NCBI GenBank assembly: GCA_003450555.1
Contig: DMFQ01000167.1
Coordinates: forward strand, 1,004 to 10,958
Length of the DNA stretch: 9,955 nucleotides
Source of the DNA: Ktedonobacter sp.
Lineage (GTDB): Bacteria > Chloroflexota > Ktedonobacteria > Ktedonobacterales > Ktedonobacteraceae
Reading direction: 5' to 3'
In this document: one piece after another, positions 1 to 6,454 of the stretch
How the letters are laid out: each line of letters begins with the position of its first letter
Position numbering within the stretch: the first letter of the stretch is position 1
Notes under the pieces: generated by a model
The model's input: only the letters and a program-made list of their open reading frames with translations
Database searches by the model: none
What the model was told of the DNA's origin: nothing
Program-made: the position numbers and the translations under genes

Positions 1-435
1 ACAAACCTGGATCTGCTCACTCTGGCACCTGCTACGTACCTGGCAGTAATAGCGCCGCTACTGATGCGCGAAGGAGCCTTGCCGGAGCATCTCCGTATTG
101 GGCAAGCGATTGCTGTTATGGGTGCTGCTCTGCTGTTGCTGCCAACGCTCTGGTTGAGTTTTGCAAATAGTGAAGGTAGCTTGTTGTATACACTAATTTT
201 AATAGGCGAGTCATTGGTGTTGCTCCTGCTGGGTATTGGAGTGGGTGTGCGAGTCTTTGTGCTAACCGGAGCCGGGCTGATTGTTGTGGCTGCTCTTCAT
301 GCCCTTTTCTTGCCGACTCTTGGAATCCCGACGCCCCTGGCGCTGACTATGCTCGGGGCAACGCTCTTAGCTGTTGCCACCAGTATGAGCCTGGTACGGC
401 ACAGGATACGCTCCGCCTGGTCTCATTGGGATTAG
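1..435 (+). CDS. C-terminal part of a polytopic membrane protein (5' end outside window)
   Basis: The frame is open from the first base to a TAG at 433-435, giving 144 residues with no start of its own needed; the ATG at 64 is probably internal. The protein is dominated by hydrophobic segments: about residues 10-21, 37-55, 61-80, 83-101 and 108-126, separated by very short loops, and it ends in a basic tail (VRHRIRSAWSHWD). This looks like the last four or five helices of a multi-spanning inner-membrane protein. The pattern of leucine-rich helices with a GIGVGVRVFVLTGAGLIVVAALHALF stretch (residues about 77-101) resembles the C-terminal halves of large actinobacterial/Chloroflexi membrane proteins of the SCO7613 type, but that is only an impression. 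No catalytic motif is visible and no function can be given. The gene runs in the same direction as the HTH gene at 638 but is separated from it by 202 bases holding a promoter. Confidence 0.75.
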   Translation, partial: TNLDLLTLAPATYLAVIAPLLMREGALPEHLRIGQAIAVMGAALLLLPTLWLSFANSEGSLLYTLILIGESLVLLLLGIGVGVRVFVLTGAGLIVVAALHALFLPTLGIPTPLALTMLGATLLAVATSMSLVRHRIRSAWSHWD

Positions 436-467
436 TGGGTAAAGCTGTGAAGGCTAAAGATACGAGA

Positions 468-489
468 ACGTGGCTCGTCATGCCCACGT
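468..489 (+). terminator. Possible weak terminator hairpin after the membrane gene
   Basis: ACGTGG (468-473) pairs with CCACGT (484-489), with a possible extra C474-G482 pair, so a 6-7 bp stem closes a short loop 33 bases after the stop codon at 435. The downstream sequence is only moderately T-rich (the TTTTCTC at 501 is too far to be a classical U-tract). It may help end transcription of the upstream gene, but it is not a canonical intrinsic terminator. Confidence 0.25.
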
Positions 490-539
490 GCTTGATTACC
501 TTTTCTCACATAAGCCCTATTAACTCAACCTTTTCAAGC

Positions 540-568
540 TTGCACTCACCTACTTCCTATGGTATACT
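540..568 (+). promoter_or_regulatory. Sigma-70 type promoter with extended -10 for the HTH gene
   Basis: TTGCAC (540-545) and TATACT (563-568) are separated by exactly 17 bases. A TG at 560-561 one base before the -10 makes it an extended -10 element. Transcription would start near 575, leaving a leader of about 60 bases before the ATG at 638. Spacing and hexamers fit the housekeeping sigma consensus well. Confidence 0.7.
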
Positions 569-637
569 CAGGTTGACTAACTATGTCTTTGCCTGGCACT
601 CTCAGTAAGTACGGCAATCCGTAGAAAGGCGTCTAAC

Positions 638-940
638 ATGGCCCTCAGGAGTGATGAACTACACCATAACCTGCAACACCTCAACGGAATGCTGACGACA
701 CATGAAGCAGCGAAACAGCTTGACCTCAGCTACTGGCATTTTATGCATCTTGTGGAAAAAGGACGTATACCGGGTGTGCGCGTGGTTGATCGCTGGCTCT
801 TCTCTCCTATCGATCTTGATGAATATAGACGTAGTAGATACGGCGAACTGGAAGATATGGCAAAGACAGCCCTGGAACATCCAGCCGTAGGACTCACGGA
901 AAAGCAAGAAACGATCTGTCCGCTTTCTCGTCAACAGTGA
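638..940 (+). CDS. Excisionase/MerR-like helix-turn-helix protein (probably shortened by a frameshift)
   Basis: Encodes 100 residues. Residues 18-67 form a typical HTH_17 (excisionase-family) winged helix: the LTTHEAAKQLDLS helix-turn, a recognition helix around YWHFMHLVEKGRIP, then a wing, VRVVDRWLF, and the closing DLDEYR helix. Proteins of this fold bind DNA as small transcription factors or recombination directionality factors; no integrase is nearby, so a regulator is more likely. GAAAGG at 624-629, 8 bases before the ATG, supports this start; the ATG at 689 has no such site. It has its own promoter at 540-568. The last residues (GLTEKQETICPLS) begin a second HTH that stops abruptly at a TGA (938-940), while the rest of that domain is encoded in the +1 frame to 1085. 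The product as read is therefore probably truncated. DNA-binding role: confident; target unknown. Confidence 0.8.
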   Translation: MALRSDELHHNLQHLNGMLTTHEAAKQLDLSYWHFMHLVEKGRIPGVRVVDRWLFSPIDLDEYRRSRYGELEDMAKTALEHPAVGLTEKQETICPLSRQQ

Positions 941-1085
941 ACGCCCCTCCCAAATAGCCCGCAAACTCCAACAGTCTCGTCAAGCAGTCCACTCACAAAT
1001 TACCCTGATCCGCGAAAAAGTCACGCGAACTCAATCCTCCAAACCATCCAATAAACTGGCTACAGACACTCAATCTACATCCTAG
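927..1085 (+). pseudogene. Out-of-frame second HTH domain belonging to the 638 gene
   Basis: The frame read from 927 (open from 891 to TAG 1083-1085) encodes LVNSERPSQIARKLQQSRQ and continues AVHSQITLIREKV. This reads as the rest of a sigma-region-4/LuxR-like HTH whose first part, GLTEKQETICPL, ends the 638 frame at base 925. Skipping the single T at 926 (CTT T CTC) joins them into one 148-residue protein. The joined segment from LT to IA is 22 residues, the same as in LuxR-type LTEREREVLRLL...EIA domains. No start codon or ribosome site lies before the second part, so it is not a separate gene. Explanations are a true one-base insertion (pseudogene), a sequencing error, or +1 slippage on CUU-U. 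The continuity is seen in the sequence; the cause is unknown. Confidence 0.6.
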
Positions 1086-1494
1086 GCAGCCTTCATGAGC
1101 ACACCTGCAAGACTACATACAGTTTCAATCCTTCAAAACGACTAAAGAATTTCAGGGCGCCTAAAAATTTCAACCTTTTCTCTTTTTGCTTTCACCGTCA
1201 AATTTCCTTGTGTGTTCCTACAATGACTACTATTCGGTGAACCTTCTCAGCAACTTTTTTTTCGACTATAAACACCTCATCTTCTAAAAAGACGATAGAG
1301 ATATAGAAAATTTTAGTATCAGTTTCTGAAAAAAGACATAACTGCATCATTTGCTACTCAGCTATTGATACAGAATGGAAATTAAGCCGTGTAAAGCCGG
1401 TGGATGTGTACAAGGCAGTAAGATAAAATTGGGATATGGGCCATACTCGCTCATGACCAAGGAAATAGAGTAAAGAATTGTTAAAAAACAAAAT
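1086..1494. other. AT-rich intergenic stretch without a supported gene
   Basis: This 409-base stretch between the frameshifted HTH gene and the terminator at 1495 is clearly more AT-rich than its flanks, with runs such as the eight T around 1254-1261 and AAAATTTT near 1310. I find no ORF with a ribosome site, no RNA gene and no convincing terminator for the + strand. A 32-codon ORF at 1375-1473 is noted in the rejected list. It may be decayed coding DNA. Confidence 0.5.
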
Positions 1495-1534
1495 AGGCAG
1501 GGAAAGTTGTGCCGTTGCACAACTTCCCCTGCCT
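1495..1534 (-). terminator. Strong Rho-independent terminator of the nitrilase-like gene
   Basis: Bases 1495-1512 and 1517-1534 form an 18-bp stem with one mismatch and a 4-base loop (1513-1516). Read on the minus strand the stem is followed immediately by TATTTTGTTTTTT, a good U-tract. It lies 18 bases beyond the stop codon at 1553-1555, exactly where the transcript of the minus-strand block should end. On the plus strand the following sequence is only loosely T-rich, so it probably works mainly in the minus direction. Confidence 0.9.
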
Positions 1535-1552
1535 AAAGGTCTTATTTATTCT

Positions 1553-2620
1553 TTATCGCTCAGGTTTGACCCATATGCCTCTTTCGTGCATCAGGTCAAT
1601 CTGCTTCTGAATGACTTTCTCGCGATACTCGGCATGCTTCATTGGTTCACGTTCGAGATAGAGGTTCTTGGGGTAAATCGGCTGCTCGTAGACGATCTGG
1701 TAGAGTTCGGTGCGCAGGTCTTTCATCCAGTTGTCCCACTGAGCGCGGGCGCGGTGGTCACGCATCGCCTCGATATCGATGATGCCTGCTACATAGGTTG
1801 AGCCAGCGCCGTAGTCCTGGCGACCAACTATTTGCCCTTTGTAATTGATGACGAAGGATCGTCCACCGAAGGTATCGATGGCGGTATCATCCTCGGGGAA
1901 GAGATAGTAGGTACCCATGTTGGGGGCCACGATGTACATGTTGTTGTCGAGCGCACGGGCGCGGCTCTGAATCTCAAAAATGTCGTTGCCTGTGGCTGGA
2001 TGGGGATAGGAGGCGCGGTAGACCACCTCGGCCCCGTTCATGGCGAGGGCACGGGCATTTTCGGGATAGGAGCCTTCGTTGGCCATCATAATGCCCAGGC
2101 GTCCGATCTCTGTATCAACGACGGGCCAGAAGGCATCCAGATTCCTGCCGTATCTTTCGATCCACCAATCGAGGATGTCGTGTGGACAGACTGAGTGCTC
2201 AACAGGGAAGAGCGGCGAGACCTTGTAGTGCTGCAAGATTACCTCGCCTTGAGGATCAAGGATGAAGCCGACATTGAAGAAACGGTCCTTAATTTCGGGG
2301 TGCCGTGCTTTTGCCTGAGCTATAATAAAGGAATCATACGCGCGGGCAATCTTGCCTAAAGCATCTGTCTCTTCGCCAGGTATATCGATGGCACATTCCC
2401 TGGCAAACGTGACATGGTCGAGGTCGAGTACCTCATCGTTGAATCCTTGCAGGGCACCTTCTGGGAAGGCAATCAACTTGACTGGTAGGTCCAGGCTAGA
2501 CAACCAGGCGGCAGCCTTTACCAGATGTGAGAGGTGTTCGAGGTTGCGTTTGATATCAGCTCGTGTGCGAATGCCTCGCACGGTAGGGATGAGTCCGACG
2601 GCAGTGTAGGGCTTAATCAT
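1553..2620 (-). CDS. Nitrilase-superfamily (carbon-nitrogen hydrolase) protein lacking the catalytic Cys
   Basis: 355 residues, the usual size for an amidase/nitrilase with a C-terminal extension. The alpha-beta-beta-alpha fold is recognisable: the catalytic Glu region KLIAFPEGALQGF (Glu54), the catalytic Lys region QHYKVSPLFP (Lys133), and the nucleophile region LGIMMANEGSYPENAR (175-190). In active members the last block reads like xGxxICYDxxFPE; here the codon at the Cys position is GCC, Ala180, while the flanking Glu182, Pro186 and Glu187 are kept. The protein therefore probably cannot form the thioester intermediate and may be a binding, regulatory or altered enzyme. Only Cys76 and Cys145 remain, neither at that site. 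The start at 2620 is chosen because AAAGGAG (2627-2633) sits 6 bases upstream; a longer frame to 2695 has no such support. It lies 123 bases after the membrane methyltransferase-like gene, has a candidate promoter of its own and ends at a strong terminator. Superfamily assignment is firm; substrate unknown. Confidence 0.88.
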   Translation of the reverse strand: MIKPYTAVGLIPTVRGIRTRADIKRNLEHLSHLVKAAAWLSSLDLPVKLIAFPEGALQGFNDEVLDLDHVTFARECAIDIPGEETDALGKIARAYDSFIIAQAKARHPEIKDRFFNVGFILDPQGEVILQHYKVSPLFPVEHSVCPHDILDWWIERYGRNLDAFWPVVDTEIGRLGIMMANEGSYPENARALAMNGAEVVYRASYPHPATGNDIFEIQSRARALDNNMYIVAPNMGTYYLFPEDDTAIDTFGGRSFVINYKGQIVGRQDYGAGSTYVAGIIDIEAMRDHRARAQWDNWMKDLRTELYQIVYEQPIYPKNLYLEREPMKHAEYREKVIQKQIDLMHERGIWVKPER

Positions 2621-2665
2621 ATGTTGCTCCTTTATTGTGTCAGAAACCTCAGTACCAATAGAAGC

Positions 2666-2695
2666 AGGATAGTACAGTTTTCGTTGTCCAGTCAA
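2666..2695 (-). promoter_or_regulatory. Candidate promoter for the nitrilase-like gene
   Basis: On the minus strand TTGACT (2695-2690) is followed after 18 bases by TATCCT (2671-2666). The start of transcription would fall near 2659, about 40 bases before the ATG at 2620. The -35 is near consensus and the -10 is moderate. If real, the nitrilase-like gene can be expressed separately from the two genes upstream. Confidence 0.45.
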
Positions 2696-2743
2696 GCTCC
2701 TTGCTTTATTGGCTGCTTCATTGTAACTTTACCTTCTCTCGGG

Positions 2744-4903
2744 TCAGCCAATTTTGCTATCTGCCGGTGCAGGAAGAGCAGCAGCTTCGCTTGTTTCCTC
2801 AATCTTAGTAGTTCGACGGTGTCTCAGTAACAAAGCACAAGCATAGAAAATGATCACCAAAATGAGCAGCCAGTGATAGCCGTACAGCATACTGAAGTAC
2901 TCAAGGCCACCACCAACCATAATGCCGAGGAGGTTGGAGGCGAAGGAGATGTCGGCGGCTTCGCTGTCGCGGAAGGAGTTGGCGAAGATGATGTTTGCCA
3001 GGAAGACCGGTGTGAAGGCCAGGATGCTGGCGAGTACGTAGCGGGCGATGGGGTTATTCAGCAATAAAGCTTCGGGCGGTAAGAAAAGGTTCAAGACGAG
3101 GACTCCGAAGAGCAGGAGATACCAGATGCTGATGCGGCGTATTTTGAGGCGGATGTTGACGAGGACTGCAAGCAACACACTGCTGAGGATGGCGAAGAAG
3201 ACGAGGGAGTTAACAAACCAGGTGCTACCAAAGAGGAGTGAAAAGGTGGTCAAACTTTTGACTTCGAGCACCATGAAGGCAACGCCGAGGAAGAACATGT
3301 GCCAGTCGAAGCGACGTAGGGTTTTGCGCGGAGCAAGCAGGAGCGTTCCGCCAAGGGCATAGATGGCGACCATCAGAAGGCCAAAGATATAGATCAAGGG
3401 GAAGCTGTGATCACGGAGGTAGAGGAAGGGCCAATCATCGGTTGCCATAGTGTCGTTTGTTAAGGGATAGTAACCCTCGCCAATGACGCGTAAGTCTTTG
3501 CTGGTGGAAGCAGTTTCATGATAGGGACCGAACATGCCCGCTGGAAGCGTGCGCAAGCGTGGGCCGACCATGATAGTGGCTGCACGGCCCCAACCACCGT
3601 AGGTAGAAACGAGTGGTTCCTGATTGAAGGCGTGTCCTGCCATGTTAGCCAGTTTCTGGACCAGCCAGTCATCGCGGTAGAAGTTGTAGAAGACCACGAG
3701 GCCGTCGTTGGTTAAGCGCGCGCGGGCGGCCTGAATCGACTCCTCTGTGAGCAGGAAGCTTTCGAGGCGCAAACTGGTATTACTGGAAGTGAGGGTGAGT
3801 GAGTCGGGTAGGGCGAAGATTATCAGGTCATATTTCCCTTTGTCGTTCTGGAGGAAGGAGCGGCCATCGTTGATGACGACCTTCACACGGGGGTCGCTGT
3901 AGGGTTGGTCAGGATTGAAGCGAGCACCGAGCTGCTGGATGGTAGGGTCGATCTCGACGGCTGTGACTGAATTGACCCCGTAGACGAGGGCAGTGGAGAC
4001 ATCAGAGCCACTGCCTGCACCCAGGATCATGGCGTGGTGAAATGAACTACCCTGGAAGAGTTCGTATACCCGACGGTAGAAGGGTTCCTTATACTGCCAG
4101 GGGACCATGGCCTGGTGACCGCCGGCGTTGTTGACATCGACAATGTAGCCGCCCTGAGGTAAGGGATGGAGCAAGATTTTGTAGTAGGGCGACCAATAGG
4201 CGTTGAGCTGCAATTGTCCCACGATGATAAGGCTGATCAAGAATGTGGCAGCAACGTACAAAACCGTTTGGCGTGAGCTAAGCGCAAGGATCAGGAGCGT
4301 CAGAATAACGAACCAGACGAGCGGTGGAAGAGAGAAAAAGGAGATGACGGAGAAGCAGGCAATGCCAACCAGACTACCTATGATATCAAAGGTATAGGAG
4401 GTGAGTGGCCTAATCTGGGTGAATAGCTGCCCGAAAGAGCGCGAGAGCGGGATGAAACAGGCGGTGACCAATCCAAAAATAATCGGTAGAACAGCGTAGT
4501 TATCGGCACGCGCGCCTTGCGTTTCACCAGCTCCGTAGTAGAGCACCTGGGTCGAGCTGATTTGCAGGTCGAACTTGTTCCACATAACGATGATGGCAAG
4601 TAGGAGCACCATGAGCGGGAAGGGCGGGAACCAGAAACGTTCACGACGCGCTGTGAGCATGCCCAATCCGATGCCCAGAAACGAGGCGAGCAAAACGAAG
4701 TTATTGAAATAGCTCAGGAAGCGCACGTAGGATGGAATCCAACGAATGCAGAGCAACTCGAAGAAGAGCATGGCGAAGGCAAGCAGGAAGATGCGCACGC
4801 GGGGATTGGTGATAAAAAGCGTTTTAGACTTATCGGAACGTAGCAATGATCTGAGCCAGACGAGGTTGCGATTGGACGATACCTGGGTGACTGACCGAGA
4901 CAT
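2744..4903 (-). CDS. Polytopic membrane protein with central spermidine-synthase/methyltransferase-like domain
   Basis: 719 residues in three parts. An N-terminal bundle of about seven membrane segments (roughly 36-58, 66-86, 95-109, 136-155, 172-190, 194-210, 212-230) contains the ELLCIRW and GIGLG motifs common in this group. A central Rossmann domain (about 240-450) has SAM-type motif GAGSGSD at 295-301, acidic AVEIDP at 315-320 and NDGRSFL at 345-351. A C-terminal bundle of about seven segments (503-694) follows the family-typical TDDWPFLYL (488-496). In spermidine synthases the catalytic motif reads YDxIxxDxxD; here YDLIIFALPD (358-367) has Ala364 in place of the base Asp, so aminopropyl transfer is unlikely. 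It probably binds SAM or a relative at the membrane; the reaction is unknown. The ATG at 4903 is preceded by a perfect AGGAGGT (4910-4916); an in-frame GTG at 4918 would overlap that site and is rejected. It lies 174 bases downstream of the DUF1786 gene on the same strand, and may be co-transcribed with it. Confidence 0.88.
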   Translation of the reverse strand: MSRSVTQVSSNRNLVWLRSLLRSDKSKTLFITNPRVRIFLLAFAMLFFELLCIRWIPSYVRFLSYFNNFVLLASFLGIGLGMLTARRERFWFPPFPLMVLLLAIIVMWNKFDLQISSTQVLYYGAGETQGARADNYAVLPIIFGLVTACFIPLSRSFGQLFTQIRPLTSYTFDIIGSLVGIACFSVISFFSLPPLVWFVILTLLILALSSRQTVLYVAATFLISLIIVGQLQLNAYWSPYYKILLHPLPQGGYIVDVNNAGGHQAMVPWQYKEPFYRRVYELFQGSSFHHAMILGAGSGSDVSTALVYGVNSVTAVEIDPTIQQLGARFNPDQPYSDPRVKVVINDGRSFLQNDKGKYDLIIFALPDSLTLTSSNTSLRLESFLLTEESIQAARARLTNDGLVVFYNFYRDDWLVQKLANMAGHAFNQEPLVSTYGGWGRAATIMVGPRLRTLPAGMFGPYHETASTSKDLRVIGEGYYPLTNDTMATDDWPFLYLRDHSFPLIYIFGLLMVAIYALGGTLLLAPRKTLRRFDWHMFFLGVAFMVLEVKSLTTFSLLFGSTWFVNSLVFFAILSSVLLAVLVNIRLKIRRISIWYLLLFGVLVLNLFLPPEALLLNNPIARYVLASILAFTPVFLANIIFANSFRDSEAADISFASNLLGIMVGGGLEYFSMLYGYHWLLILVIIFYACALLLRHRRTTKIEETSEAAALPAPADSKIG

Positions 4904-4956
4904 TAGGGACCTCCTCACTGAGAAATAGGCGAATGTTGTACGTTGTTTGCTTGCGT

Positions 4957-4996
4957 GATACCCACATCCTCAAAAGAAGATGTGCTACTGGGTGTC
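4957..4996 (-). other. Long imperfect hairpin between the DUF1786 and membrane protein genes
   Basis: GATACCCA (4957-4964) pairs with TGGGTGTC (4989-4996), one G-U included. Inside, CATCCTC (4965-4971) pairs with GAAGATG (4976-4982) with one mismatch around an AAAA loop, and six bases are bulged between the two helices. No U-tract follows on either strand, so it is not a plain terminator. It would sit in the messenger upstream of the membrane protein gene, where it could act as a processing or stability element. A second, smaller hairpin (AGAGAG 5027-5032 with CTCTCT 5037-5042) lies nearby. Confidence 0.4.
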
Positions 4997-5077
4997 AGCG
5001 ACGAGATGGAACTATCAGCCTGAGTAAGAGAGCCTGCTCTCTCTATTATGTCATACCGTGTCAGAGTAACCATGTAG

Positions 5078-6232
5078 CTAAACCTTCCCAAGTAGCGATG
5101 GCTCAATCAAAGGAGCCAGGTGCGGTCCATGGTCTGCCAGCGCACGTAAGAGGCCAAAACAGCCTGCGAGCATCATGTCACCATGGGGAGTCGCCTCGTA
5201 GGGATGGAGTTTGGAACCGCGCAATAATTCTCTCCGTGGTCCTGTCACGGCGAGAAAGGGAAAGCTTGCGCGGTCGTTGGTAGAGGGCGTTTCGAGAATC
5301 AAAGCGCCGTGACCACTGGTATCAAAGACCTCTTCGTTTGAGAGCGTCCCACGTGCCAGCTTCACCAGCATATCTTCAAGTTGAGTGCGATTGATCTCCC
5401 CGGTATGATGCTCAAAGATGCCAACGATACGCCCCTCGACAAGGTGGAAGGCGAGGGTGTGGAAGTTACCAATATTACATAGCAAGCTATGCGGCTGGCT
5501 TCGCACGAGCGGATCCTCTAACGATCCCAATACTGCTGCCGAGCCGGTATCCATTAAAATGCGCGGAATACCGGGAGTTGAGCCGCTTAGTTCTATGTAA
5601 CGGCTCGCGCTAGTAGCAATTGCACGCAGGCGGGTCAGATCGGCAGGAGTATGTTCGGCAGCATAAGCGAAGGCGCTGGGGGTTGGATCCTTGCGAACTG
5701 TTTCTTCAATGAAATTAAAGCGAAAACGACGATCACTCACGCCAGGCGGAGCCGCGCCATGATCAAAGGCCGCGATGGCGAGGGCATCCACTTTGGGATT
5801 AACATCAAAGGCCTGCAAAGCGTTGATAATAGCATGAGCATTAAAATCTTGTAGTTCAATATGTACCAGAGTGGGATTCTCGGCTCGATGCGTTGCCTCG
5901 TCCTCGTCGATGATCTCAAAACCCATCTGCTCAACCATTGACAGATCGTCGTCGAAAGTGCGCCCGGCCTGGGGGGTGACTGCAACCGGAAAGCCTGCCA
6001 ACGCATGATCGCGTGCTGCCCAATGACATGGGCCGCCTCCCATTGTGATGCCAGTCAATAGAAGTGGCTGACCCTGCTCGGTTGCGCGTTTGATACGCTC
6101 GGCGATGATAACGGTCGGGGACGGCACGACCATTTTGAAGCAGTTCTCGATGGTTTTGCCGCTCTCGAAGAATAGGATATCCTGAGTGCCTGTGCCGACG
6201 TCGACGGCCAGGATGCGAATGGGTGATGGCAT
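5078..6232 (-). CDS. DUF1786 family protein (actin-like ATPase fold; often mislabelled pyruvate formate-lyase activating)
   Basis: 384 residues. The N-terminus IRILAVDVGTGTQDIL (5-20) is an actin/Hsp70/sugar-kinase type phosphate-1 loop with Asp11, Gly13 and Thr14. TGITMGGGP (60-68), characteristic of DUF1786, follows, then AFDHGAAPPGVSDRRFRFN in the middle. RILMDTGSAAVLG and LLCNIGNFHTLAFHL, a second phosphate-binding-like segment, come in the C-terminal half with FEHHTGEI after it. The family occurs in archaea, Chloroflexota and some anaerobic bacteria. Its database label as pyruvate formate-lyase activator is not backed here by any CxxxCxxC radical-SAM cluster, so I would not use it. Biochemical function is unknown; an ATP-binding cytosolic protein is the safe statement. 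AGGAG lies 7 bases before the ATG at 6232. It is divergent from typA and first in a three-gene minus-strand series. Confidence 0.85.
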   Translation of the reverse strand: MPSPIRILAVDVGTGTQDILFFESGKTIENCFKMVVPSPTVIIAERIKRATEQGQPLLLTGITMGGGPCHWAARDHALAGFPVAVTPQAGRTFDDDLSMVEQMGFEIIDEDEATHRAENPTLVHIELQDFNAHAIINALQAFDVNPKVDALAIAAFDHGAAPPGVSDRRFRFNFIEETVRKDPTPSAFAYAAEHTPADLTRLRAIATSASRYIELSGSTPGIPRILMDTGSAAVLGSLEDPLVRSQPHSLLCNIGNFHTLAFHLVEGRIVGIFEHHTGEINRTQLEDMLVKLARGTLSNEEVFDTSGHGALILETPSTNDRASFPFLAVTGPRRELLRGSKLHPYEATPHGDMMLAGCFGLLRALADHGPHLAPLIEPSLLGKV

Positions 6233-6279
6233 GAATGTGCTCCTGGAAGTGATAGTGAGCTTTTTTATAGTAGTATATC

Positions 6280-6285
6280 ATTATA
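6280..6285 (-). promoter_or_regulatory. Possible -10 element of the DUF1786 promoter
   Basis: The minus strand carries a perfect TATAAT (6285-6280), 47 bases before the ATG at 6232. The hexamer 17 bases further upstream, TAAAGT, matches the -35 consensus poorly and no TG extension is present, so the promoter would be weak or need an activator. The surrounding 6260-6290 is very AT-rich. Confidence 0.35.
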
Positions 6286-6330
6286 TCGGATGAGAGGCAG
6301 TGACTTTATGTAAGTTAAATCCATCAATAC

Positions 6331-6359
6331 TTGACGCAATGCACCAGAAAAGATACAAT
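6331..6359 (+). promoter_or_regulatory. Sigma-70 type promoter of typA
   Basis: TTGACG (6331-6336) and TACAAT (6354-6359) are separated by 17 bases, each one mismatch from consensus. Transcription would begin near 6366, giving a leader of about 80-90 bases that contains the hairpin at 6396-6427. Confidence 0.75.
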
Positions 6360-6395
6360 GGAGCTTGAGAGTAGCGGTATAAAAATAACCTATTC

Positions 6396-6427
6396 ACCGG
6401 GCGAAAGAAACCGTCCGGTTTTCTTTT
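6396..6427 (+). terminator. Terminator-like hairpin in the typA leader (possible attenuator)
   Basis: ACCGGGCG (6396-6403) pairs with CGTCCGGT (6412-6419), 8 bp with one G-U and an 8-base loop, followed at once by TTTCTTTT (6420-6427). This is the form of an intrinsic terminator, yet it lies between the typA promoter and its ribosome site, about 30 bases into the transcript. It may cause partial premature termination, or it may end transcription coming from further upstream. No competing antiterminator helix is obvious. Confidence 0.5.
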
Positions 6428-6454
6428 GCCTTTAAGGAGTTATACATTTTTATT

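Noticed and set aside
638..940. Excisionase of an integrated element
   Set aside because: No integrase, attachment-site repeats or other mobile genes are visible; the fold is shared with ordinary small regulators.
1122..1131. GTTTCAATCC, like the start of some CRISPR repeats
   Set aside because: Only one copy, with no regular spacing or second repeat in the region.
1375..1473. 32-codon ORF with two Cys (MEIKPCKAGGC... ending MTKEIE)
   Set aside because: It has an ATG and a stop but no Shine-Dalgarno, a stop codon lies just upstream, and no family is recognised. It cannot be told from chance in AT-rich DNA; kept only as a note.
1478..2194. Plus-strand ORFs (1478-1801, 1832-2194) opposite the nitrilase-like gene
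   Set aside because: They are shadows of a clearly conserved minus-strand gene, and the first begins inside the terminator region.
2621..2695. 25-residue N-terminal extension of the nitrilase-like protein to an ATG at 2695
   Set aside because: The segment has no ribosome site, contains the candidate promoter, and an ideal AAAGGAG precedes the ATG at 2620, where family similarity begins.
4904..4918. GTG start for the membrane protein gene at 4918
   Set aside because: The codons GTG AGG AGG TCC are themselves the Shine-Dalgarno of the ATG at 4903.
5078..6232. Annotation of the DUF1786 protein as a pyruvate formate-lyase activating enzyme
   Set aside because: No radical-SAM CxxxCxxC cluster is present and the motifs are those of an actin-like nucleotide-binding fold.
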